Assembly: GCA_029582265.1 (NCBI GenBank)
Contig: CM055834.1
Span: forward strand, 4,187,261-4,251,260
Reading direction: 5' to 3'
Length of the DNA: 64,000 nt
DNA from: Zoroaster sp. YZ-2022
Lineage: Eukaryota; Echinodermata; Asteroidea; Forcipulatida; Zoroasteridae
Position numbers and translations under genes: made by a program
Notes under the pieces: generated by a model
Told to the model about the DNA's origin: nothing
The model's database searches: none
What the model saw: only the letters and a program-made list of their open reading frames with translations
Part shown: piece by piece, positions 55,692 to 64,000 of the stretch
Layout of the letters: the number at the start of each line of letters is the position of its first letter
How positions within the stretch are numbered: position 1 is the stretch's first letter

Positions 55692-56600
55692 GTGATTGTC
55701 GAATGTAATTCCTGCTGGTTTGTGATAAATTCATCTACAATTTACGCTGTCTGTGTGACACTGGGACTTTCCAAGATGGCGCCCATTTACAATGTGGCTG
55801 TCACGGTAACTATTTTTATGTGTTTTTACCGAGCTGCAACTTATCATAGTTACCAGATTTCTTCAGTGAATGAGAAAGCTTCCGCTAAAGATAATGCAAA
55901 ATGGCTTCTACTAGATGTTAACCAACCCTATTCGACTTCTTTTGGAAAACATGCTATTTCTGAATATTTCACCGTGCCACCAATGTCAAGACATGATCTT
56001 CGAATATTCTGGAGATCTATAACCAGCAACAAACAACATAAATCTGAACTTGATATATCACAGTTATCTATTTTACTGTTCATCTTGCTAAGTGGGGACA
56101 TTAATCCAAATCCTGGCCCCACCCAGTCATCTCGTCGTAAACCCAAGCACCCTTGTGTTCATTGTGAGATTGGTGTTACAAGCAGAAGCCGAGCGATCAG
56201 CTGTGACTCATGCAATAACTGGGTCCACAGTAGATGCACCAGTTTTCTGACGAATTCAATTTATGATAAGCTGGTTGCAGATAACACCGACTTTGACTAC
56301 ATCTGTAACAAATGTTCCTTCGATGAGCTTCCATTTTCCAACGAACTTGATAAGTCTTCTATCGACGTCAATGTCCACAGCAGCAGTGGGTCTAATCAAC
56401 TAAATCAACCAAACCTACCCTCTACTGGAGCAAGTAACGGTCATTTCCAGTGTTTTAAACGTAAAGGTTTACATTTCATTCATGTAAATGTTAGATCTTT
56501 ATTACCTAAGATCTCGGAGTTGAGATCTCTTTTGCTACAGAAACTAACGCTGCAGTTATCTCCATTTCTGAATCCTGGTTGGATGATTCTGTTCCTGACG
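55692..56600 (+). pseudogene. LINE ORF N-terminal region: 2A-like motif and PHD finger
   Basis: Residues 123-134 are hydrophobic, followed by GDINPNPGP (residues 135-143, bases 56094-56120). This resembles a 2A sequence, but with Asn where Glu is canonical. A PHD-type zinc finger follows: Cys155, 158, 171, 174, His179, Cys182, 205, 208, a complete C4HC3 set. PHD fingers usually read histone tails, so a chromatin-targeting role is possible. The endonuclease begins at LHFIHVNVRSLLPKISELRS; a frameshift near 56540 separates it from the main ORF. Confidence 0.8.
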
Positions 56601-57985
56601 AAGAGATCAAGGTTGAGGGTTACTCCATCCTGCGTCAAGATAGATCTAGATGTGGTGGTGGGGTATGTGTATTCATTAGAAACAACTTAGCCTTCAACAC
56701 AAGACCGGATCTTCACAATTTACATCTGGAAGACATTTGGTTTGAGCTGTTACTTCCGAAAACTAAACCAATAGTTGTCGGGACTTGCTACCGCCCACCC
56801 AAAGTCAGTGATTTTTTTGAATACTTTGAGGAAAGTTTATCTAAAATTCGATCGGATTGTGAACTGATAATTTTGGGTGACCTTAATGTCAATTTACTTG
56901 ACAAGACCTCTAGTCTCACTAGAAAGCTGACCAATATTTTGAATTTATTTAACTGTAAACAACTTATTGATACACCTACTCGAGTCACTAGCTCTTCTAG
57001 CACAATTTTAGATCATATTATCTGTAACAATAGTGATAAGATTTGTCAACACGGTACTATTAATATTGGCCTTAGTGACCATCTCATCACTTATTGTACA
57101 CACAAGGTGGTGCGAGGTCAAGTTAATCATCACAACGTTGTTAAAATTAGATCTCTTAGAAACTACAGCCCAGCCGTTCTTGTTTCTGAATTGTCTAAGG
57201 TTGACTGGGCTGTTGTCCTGAGCTCTAATGATGTTAATATAGCATGGATTAATTTTAAATCAATTTTTATTAGTATTTTAGACAGGATTGCTCCTATCAA
57301 AGAAATCCGTCTCAAAAGTAGAACTGAACCTTGGATGAATAACGATATTCTGGACAGTATTAGACAAAGGGATCATTTTTTATACATTTTTCGGAAAAAT
57401 ACTGCCGACCTTGAAACTTACAGCAGCTTTTGTCAAATTAGGAATAAGGTACAAAGGGACATCAGGCGGGCTAAAGCTGAGTATTTCAGCAATAAAATTA
57501 ATGAGCACAAAAAACACCCCAAGAAATTATGGCATCAATTGAAATCTCTAGGCTATAGTCATGCATCCAAGGTTCAGCCCAGGGTTGTTCTCAACATTGA
57601 TGATGAACTGTGTTTTGACTCGTATAAAGTTGCTGATCATTTTAACAAGTTTTTTACAAATGTTGCTTCCAATTTGTCCAGTAAACTTCCTACCAGTACC
57701 AACAGATTTACCACGGATTCTAGTATTTTTAAGGAGTACTATGCAAGTAAAGGAGTTGTTCCTGGTGGTTTTATATTATCTACAGTTACTGAGGACTTCA
57801 TACTTACTGAACTTACTAATCTCATTATTAGCAAAAGTACTGGTCCTGACAACATTCCTGCCAGATTTCTGAAGGATGGTGCCACTGAATTAAAAAAACC
57901 TGTCACCTATATAGTTAATCTGTCCATTTCTTCCAGTGTTGTGCCCGACGATTTTAAAATTGCCCGTGTTCAACCGCTGTTTTAA
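56579..57985 (+). pseudogene. LINE endonuclease and start of reverse transcriptase
   Basis: AP-like endonuclease blocks are present: RCGGGVCVFIRNNL, VVGTCYRPPK, LIILGDLNVNLL, STILDHIICN and GLSDHLITYC, including the catalytic DLN and SDH motifs. A linker follows, then the fingers of the reverse transcriptase (SKSTGPDNIPARFLKDG). The frame ends at 57985 through one extra T in a T/A homopolymer, after which the frame shifts. Confidence 0.88.
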
Positions 57986-59322
57986 AAAAATGGCAGATCT
58001 GATGTCAGCAACTACAGACCAATCAGCATTCTCTGTGTTATTTCTAAATTACTCGAAAGATCAGTGTATGTTCAAGTTGAGGAATACCTTAGGGAAAATA
58101 ATATTTTATATAATTTTCAATCAGGGTTCAGGGGTTCATTCTCCACAGATACACGTCTCATCCATTTATCTGATCACATCCGTTCTCATATGTCCCTTGG
58201 TGATTATACTGGTATGGTCATGCTTGATCTCCAAAAGGCATTTGATACTGTGGACCATGTTATACTCTGTAAAAAGCTACTGGCTATGGGATTTGGATCT
58301 GTGAAATGGTTTCAATCTTATTTAAATAATAGACAGCAAATAGTCAATGTTAATAAAGTTGAGTCTAAACCACTCTGGCTAACATGTGGTGTGCCCCAAT
58401 GCAGCCTATTAGGTCCCCTTTTATTTTTATGTTATATTAATGACATGCCAATCAGTGTTAATTGTAAATTACTCCAGTATGCTGATGATAGTGCTCTTCT
58501 GGTCTCTGATAAGGATCCTAATGTTATAGCTGCGTCCTTAAGTACAGAATTGGAATCATGCAGACATTGGCTTGTTGACAACAAATTATCCCTACATTTG
58601 GGTAAAACAGAGTCCATTCTTTTTGGAACTATTCAGACTGAAGATGGCTGGTACATTTTCAGTTTTATGCAATGGCGAACCAATTAAACCTGCTTCAACT
58701 GTGAAATATCTAGGGGTTTCACTAGACCAATGTTTATTGGGTGAGCCTATCGCCAATTCGATTATTAAGAAAACTGGTGATAGACTCAAGTTTCTTTACA
58801 GACAGACTCTTTTTCTCAATGAAAATTCCCGTAAAATTTTATGTTCAGCATTGATTCAATGTTATTTTAACTACTCCATGCTCATCCTGGTATTCTGCAC
58901 TCTCATCAAAACTGAAGAACAAACTTCAAATTATGCAAAATAAAATGATTAGATTTATTCTGGATAAAAGTTCTAGGGCTCATATAGTACAGACGGAACT
59001 AGATAGACTTGGTTTATTAAATGTCAAGGATAGGGTTACCCAATTGAAACTTAATCATGTGTACAAAATAACTCGTAATATAACACCTAAATATTTGAGT
59101 GACAATTTTATCAGAGTATCTGGTGTACACAATTATAGCACCAGGCATAGTGAATTTAATTTTATCATTCCAGCTTCATCCAGCAATACCTTTTCTGTTA
59201 CAGCCATCAAAGACTGGAATGCTTTGTCATCTAATATAAAAAATACATCTAATTTTCTCTTATATAAAAAACTAGTTAAGTCTCATCTTTCAACAAAAGC
59301 CAAATTTAAGGAAATAAATTAA
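57986..59322 (+). pseudogene. LINE reverse transcriptase and C-terminus
   Basis: Motif A is MVMLDLQKAFDTVDHVILCK. The GVPQ motif reads GVPQCSLLGPLLF (Cys in place of the usual Gly), and the catalytic block is LLQYADDSALLVSD. Frameshifts near 58630 and 58880 break the thumb; the final frame (MQNKMIRFILDKSSRAHI) ends at 59322. About 490 bases of 3' untranslated sequence and the AAT tail follow. Confidence 0.88.
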
Positions 59323-59832
59323 GTTTACTTTAATATATTTGCTTTGGTGTATCTGTAAAGGTGTGGGGGTGGGGGTATCCTTAGGGTTGTGGGTTTTCCT
59401 CAATTAGCTGTGACCATAGTTTTAAATCAATCTTAGCCCTCAATATACAATTATGTAATTTGGGGTATTCCCCCCAAAAAATTTAAATGTGTACAGTGCA
59501 ATTCTTATTTTTTTAATTTTTATTTAGGTGTGGGTCAATGGTATATGCAGTTTGGGTGGTTTCTAATGTCTTTGATGCCTTTAAATGTTGTAATTTGTGC
59601 AATATTTTTAAGTATTTTTGTAAATTGTCCAATTCTTGTATTGTTTTGTTCCTCAGTAAGGGACCCCAATGGAAATAAGCCTGTGTAATTGGCTTTTTGG
59701 GCTATCCCAGATGAAATCAACTGTAATTTTGTTTTCTGTTTGTTTTTCTGTATTTTTGTATTTTTGTATTATTAGTATGTTATCCATTGTCCTTGTTGAT
59801 TTTTATCTGAATAAAATAATAATAATAATAAT
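59323..59832 (+). other. LINE 3' untranslated region and tail
   Basis: Non-coding, T-rich, ending in the (AAT)n tail. Confidence 0.7.
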
Positions 59833-60330
59833 AATACAACAGGTAAACGGGACAAAACATGTATTTTCTGTGGCGGATCATACCCACATGATGGCCGGTG
59901 CCCAGCGAAGGGCAAGAAATGCTCCTACTGCGTAAAAGAGAACCATTTTGAGTGGGTGTGTATCAAGAAAGGATACAACTCCGGGAGAATACAGTGATGA
60001 AGAGTATTGTTTCACTGTTCGCCCACAACACGCAAATACTACACATACAGTCTATGCACTTTCCTTGCCTGTGTTAAAATAAACAATAACACAGTCAAGC
60101 TACTTATTGACACAGGTTCAACCGTTAACATTCTTGATGAACAAACTTACGCTAGAATAGGCTCGCCAAAGATGGCACAGCACGGCCAATCCTGAGTACA
60201 TGCTTATGGGAGTGAACAACCCATAACAATTCTGGGTGAGTGCTAGCTTACAGTGGAGACAGCTGCTCAGATACAGTGCCACAGATTCCTCATAGCAAAA
60301 GGAAACCATGGTTCATTGCTGGGGTATGAG
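59833..60330 (+). pseudogene. Gag zinc knuckles and protease of the split Mag-type element
   Basis: Directly after the LINE: GKRDKTCIFCGGSYPHDGRC then CSYCVKENHFEWVC, two zinc knuckles. The frame stops near 59998. A neighbouring frame has the aspartic protease core VKLLIDTGSTVNIL near 60100, then a frame with YGSEQPITILGE. The coding sequence runs to the hAT-like insertion at 60331. Confidence 0.85.
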
Positions 60331-61047
60331 CAGGGGCGTAAATATAGACAGTGCAGGCAGTGCGGCTGCACTGGGGCCCGTGGGGTGGTGGGGCCCGTAG
60401 AGAGAGCAGGCCATTCGACATTGTGTTGCAGAGAACGGGCCCCTGCACGCACTTCGAATCGCCACCTTAGAAGTACGTCTGTGTTCAAAGAAGAACTGAC
60501 TTAAAATTTAAGAGATGCCATTTGCTATATATGTCCTCGAAAAGGCAAACCCATGTCAGTCATACAGTTGGTTGAGTAGTTGACTTGTTGACTTGTTTGA
60601 CCGTCTGTTTACATTAGCGTGTCAGAGCGCTATCCATGGTTCTGATAGCGCAATAGCCTAAGTAACTTATTCGACTGTAAAATCCAACACATTGTTGGTA
60701 AAATATATAGGCCTACGCTTTGATGTGTGTGTGTGTGTGTGTGTGTGTGTGCTCTCACTTTCGCTGCCTTGTGGAGTCCTATAACAAAAGGGAAAGGCAA
60801 GAACAATTGGTCTCCACAAGGAATTTCTAAAGAAGCCATGTCTCCACAAGGAATTTGTGTACAAAACCTATGGGAAATTATTAAGTACAGGAACAAAGGA
60901 AAGAACAATAGAGGTCTCCACAAGGATGCAAAAATGAGAATGTGTGTGTGCGTGTGCGGGTGTGCTTCATAACTAGTAACTAGCGAGCACTAGGGCCCGT
61001 TCATAACAGCGTGCACTTGGGCCCGTCGTAACTACGCTACGCCACTG
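60331..61047. mobile_element. hAT-like MITE with 8-bp target duplication
   Basis: 717 bp. The ends CAGGGGCGTA and, in reverse complement, CAGTGGCGTA differ at one base; inner similarity (gggcccg, gtgcac) extends further. It is flanked by GGTATGAG at 60323-60330 and 61048-61055. It contains a (GT)n tract (60725-60751) and a tctccacaaggaatttct repeat. No transposase. Confidence 0.9.
60725..60751. repeat. (GT)n microsatellite
   Basis: About 13 uninterrupted GT units inside the hAT-like element. Confidence 0.95.
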
Positions 61048-61055
61048 GGTATGAG

Positions 61056-62091
61056 ACTGCGACAAATCTACAACTCATCAACGTTGTCCACGCCACTACG
61101 CTTAAAACTCAGTGCAAGGACAAATACCCGGACTCTAAGTCAAGATACACATAGATCTGACAGTACGACCGAAAGCCATAACAAACCGGCGCACACCGTT
61201 CCACCTTTGAACAAAAGTCGAGACAGAGCTCAAACGCCTGGAACACCTGGACATTATCGAACGTGTGGGGGTGAACCGACCCCCTGGGTGTTACCAATAG
61301 TCACCCCGTCCAAGAAAGATGGCTCCATACGCCTCTGCGTAGATATGCGTGAACCAAACAAAGCCATACTACGCGAGCGCCACACTACACCAACAGTGGA
61401 CGAGCTAATACATGATCTTAACGGTGCATCCGTTTTCAGCAAAATCTACCTACGCTCGGGCTACCACCAACTCGAGCTTGAGCCCAGCTCGCGCTCCATC
61501 ACAACATTCGCCACACATGTTGGACTCTTTCGGTATAAGCGACTTAACTTTGGCATATTATCGGCAAGCGAAGTCTTCCAGGAAGCGATACAGAATGTCA
61601 TTGCCGGCATTGATGGTGCACGGAACATTAGCGATGACACAATTTGCTTTGGATCCGGGCCCAATGCACAGCAGGACCATGACAAAGCACTAGACGATAC
61701 ACAAATGCCTACACGAATTCAATGTGAACACCATCTTCGGCCTTGTTTTCAGCCCAACAGGGATATCTCCGGACGCAGCATTCCCACCAATGAATGCTCA
61801 AGAACTACAGAGTTTGTTGGGGATGACAAATTCATCAAAAACTATGCTACGATAACTGAACCGCTACGACGCCTGACCAGGAAAGATTACAGCTGGAACT
61901 GGTCACATGAACAACAAAATGCCTTTGATACGCTCAAAAACGCACTCAAGGAGAACACGAACATTGCTTACTTCGATCTCCGAAAGGACATCGCAATTGC
62001 AGTAGACGCAAGCCCTATCGGACTAGGGGCAATACTTACACAGGACAGGGATGTTGTTGCATATATCCAGTCGTGCTGTCACGCCTGTTGA
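61056..62091 (+). pseudogene. Reverse transcriptase and RNase H start of the split Mag-type element
   Basis: The RT fingers are visible as WVLPIVTPSKKDGSIRLCVD. Motif A reads FSKIYLRSGYHQ, with Tyr where the catalytic Asp is expected, so this copy is dead. The catalytic block is ARNISDDTICFG, both Asp present. After a region with lost sequence, RNase H starts (DIAIAVDASPIGLGAILTQD). Confidence 0.88.
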
Positions 62092-62425
62092 GTCCAGATA
62101 CAGCCAGACAGAACGCGAAGCCCTCGCAATCGTATGGGCATGTGAACACTTTGATATGTATATTCGTGGATCACCACACTTCACAGTGATCACGGATCAC
62201 AAGCCACTTGTTAACATTTGGCAGAAACCACGCCCCCCTTTACGGATTGAACGGTGGGGCCTTCGTCTACAACCATACAAGTTCACAATACAATATCAGC
62301 CAGGAAGCGAAAACCCAGCTGATTACATATCTCGCCACCCTCACAAGGATACACAAGCTACATCCCACGAACAGAGAATCGCTGAACAATACGTTAACTT
62401 CGTGACATCGACTTCAGTACTGTGA
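62051..62425 (+). pseudogene. RNase H of the split Mag-type element
   Basis: Continues in another frame: RYSQTEREALAIVWACEHFD, HFTVITDHKPLVNIW and ENPADYISRHP. A frame change near 62080 separates it from the VDAS strand. Confidence 0.88.
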
Positions 62426-63817
62426 GCAATGACCATTGATGATATTGAGACTGCTACAGCCAACGACCCTACACTCCAGAAAGTAATGGAGCTCCTCCGG
62501 ACATGACGCTGGTTCGAGCTTGATACAATGACAGACCCCACTGTCTCTACAAATGATCTGCTACAACTCCGCAACTTAAGGGATGAACTATCATGTCACA
62601 CAGCTAACATATTACTACGACATGACAAGATCGTCATCCCCGCAACACTCCGCGAGCTCGCAGTTTCCCTCGCTCACGAAGGCCACCAAGGAATGGCCAG
62701 AACAAAAGCAATGATACGCTCGAAAGTATGGTTCCCAGGGATAAACGAAAAAGTTGAAAACACCGTACGCAACTGCCTCGCATGCCAAGCAGCTACACCA
62801 GCCAAAGGACCATTCGAACCACTACGCATGTCACCAATGCCGCCAGGAGCGTGGCAACACCTCAGCATGGATTTCTGCGGCCCACTACCCAGTGGAGAAT
62901 ACCTAATGGTCCTCATAGATGAATACTCACGATACCCAATCGTTGAAATCGTGAAATCTGTTTCATCGACTACAGTCATACCCGTCTTGGACAAGGTTCT
63001 CTCCACTCTTGGCTACTGCAAAGTCATTAAAACTGACAACGGGTGTCCATTCAACTTCCATGCATTCGCACAATTCACAAAATACAGTGGATTTGAACAC
63101 AGACGCATTACACCACATTGGCCCCAGGCCAATGCCCAAGCCAAAGCATTCAACAAACCGCTCATGAAGATCGTCCGTGCTGCTCATCTCGAATGCAAAC
63201 CATGGAAACAGGAATTACACAAATTCCTTCGGCAATACCGTGCCACCCCACACCCATCTACTGGCCTATCCCCCTTCCGACTAATGTTTGGACGCACGCC
63301 TCGCACACGCCTGCCACAGGTTGATCCAAACACAACATCTACATCCGATGCCACCGCCAGGGATAACGACCAGCGCGCAAAGTTCACACAAAAACAATAT
63401 ACTGATCGCCGTTTGGGAGCTAGCTCTGACACACCCAATGTGCAAGAGGGTGATACAGTGTTAGTCAAATTTGACCACCGCCCTAACAAGCTCTCCACAC
63501 CGTTTGACCCCCAGCCACATGTCGTGTCCGCCAAAAATGGTAGCATGTTGACAGCAACAGCAAGTGGTCACACAATCACTCACAACTAATTGTCTCGGTT
63601 CAAAAAGGTACCCATTCACGTGGATGCTTATGTCAAAACCGACAGTGAGGAGGAGGAAGTGATAACCAATCATCCACAAACAGCACCCACCAACACTCCG
63701 CAAAACCAGACTATGCCTACCATTGCACAAACCTCAAATGAACAGACCCGGAAACAACCAGCTAGACTGAGACGACGCCCCTCCCCCGGTTATCTCAAAG
63801 ACTATGTTACAAAGTGA
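62426..63817 (+). pseudogene. Integrase and C-terminal tail of the split Mag-type element
   Basis: Zinc-binding HEGHQG and CLACQAA. The catalytic core has Asp in HLSMDFCGPL and Asp in IKTDNGCPF. The Glu position is Lys (PQANAQAKAFNKPL, where AExxF is usual), so the DDE triad is broken. An in-frame TAA at 63587-63589 precedes a further 75 codons (SRFKKVPIHVDAY to RRRPSPGYLKDYVTK), ending at 63817. No chromodomain. Confidence 0.88.
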
Positions 63818-64000
63818 CTTTGAACAGAACTCAGTCTAACTGTAGGCCAAACACTTTAAAGAGTTTTATCATGTTTAACAATGTTTAACCTGTGTTTTAT
63901 AACAGGAAGCTATCAACATTCATTTGGTTTTGAACGAAGTCATTTTTTGAACACTTTGCCTATACCAGAAAAAAAAATAAAAAATTCCAACTTTGTTTCA
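63818..64000 (+). other. Untranslated sequence downstream of pol, to the window edge
   Basis: A-rich gaaaaaaaaataaaaaa at 63969-63986 may be near the polypurine tract. No similarity to the 5' LTR is seen, so the 3' LTR should lie beyond base 64000. Confidence 0.4.

Larger units (their letters stand above)
55591..59832 (+). mobile_element. CR1/L2-type LINE, near full length, (AAT)n tail
   Basis: Starts with a T run, ends gaataaaataat(aat)n. It is flanked by an imperfect target duplication (aatacgtcagg before, aatacaacagg after). It carries one long protein region with hydrophobic N-terminus, 2A-like motif, PHD finger, AP-like endonuclease and reverse transcriptase. It lies inside the gag gene of the split Mag-type element. 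Confidence 0.88.
43999..64000 (+). mobile_element. Mag-type Ty3/gypsy element split by three later insertions; 3' LTR beyond the window
   Basis: The 5' LTR is 43999-44210 plus one base at 54774, followed by a primer site at 54776. Gag starts at 54966, is interrupted by a LINE at 55591, and its zinc knuckles resume at 59843. Protease, reverse transcriptase, RNase H and integrase follow to 63817. Removing the insertions (44211-54773, 55591-59832 with its repeat, 60331-61055) restores one collinear element. The Gag and pol types, the tRNA-Ser-like primer and the 213-bp LTR resemble the element at 19752-24466, although the two are diverged. Confidence 0.85.

Overview
This is a eukaryotic, AT-rich, intron-containing and heavily transposon-laden genomic window, most likely from a marine invertebrate. 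An echinoderm or another invertebrate deuterostome is my best guess, from the SINE and LINE types; this is inference, not proof. There is no operon-like gene layout. Almost every recognisable coding stretch belongs to a mobile element, usually broken by frameshifts. Two 500-base N runs (3188-3687, 26001-26500) are assembly gaps.

Layout. 0-5 kb: the 5' part of a CR1/L2-type LINE (minus strand, running off the left edge), a GC-rich array built on a GGCGGCCGCC palindrome, a gap, a Tc1-like transposase fragment and an unidentified decayed coding-like stretch. 5.4-8.6 kb: a dispersed repeat with an internal duplication. 8.6-19.4 kb: DIRS/Ngaro-type remnants, a Harbinger-like MITE, a 68-bp satellite, one possible host terminal exon and a decayed LINE. 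19.4-26 kb: a second copy of the dispersed repeat, split by a complete 4.7-kb Ty3/gypsy (Mag-type) element with a tRNA-Ser primer site and a 5-bp target duplication; next to it a 45-bp unit has expanded to about 15 copies. 26.8-29.7 kb and 37.5-38.3 kb: two paralogous, spliced, damaged copies of an uncharacterised gene. 32.1-34.7 kb: a nest of DNA-transposon derivatives. 39.7 kb: a U6 snRNA gene, the clearest functional host gene. 41.4-44 kb: a LINE with a restriction-like endonuclease domain.

43.999-64 kb is one nested transposon stack. A plus-strand Mag-type gypsy element (5' LTR at 43999, gag at 54966, pol to 63817) was split at its LTR/primer-site border by a 10.6-kb minus-strand gypsy composite (44211-54769). 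It was split again inside gag by a 4.2-kb LINE (55591-59832) and inside pol by a hAT-like MITE (60331-61047). The large gypsy composite is the most unusual object here. It has three LTR parts sharing one target duplication. A small membrane-protein ORF sits 11 nt upstream of gag, and a C2H2 zinc-finger ORF lies downstream of pol behind a splice-acceptor-like sequence. The hexamer TGAGGT/ACCTCA occurs at roughly ten times chance frequency across both coding and non-coding parts.
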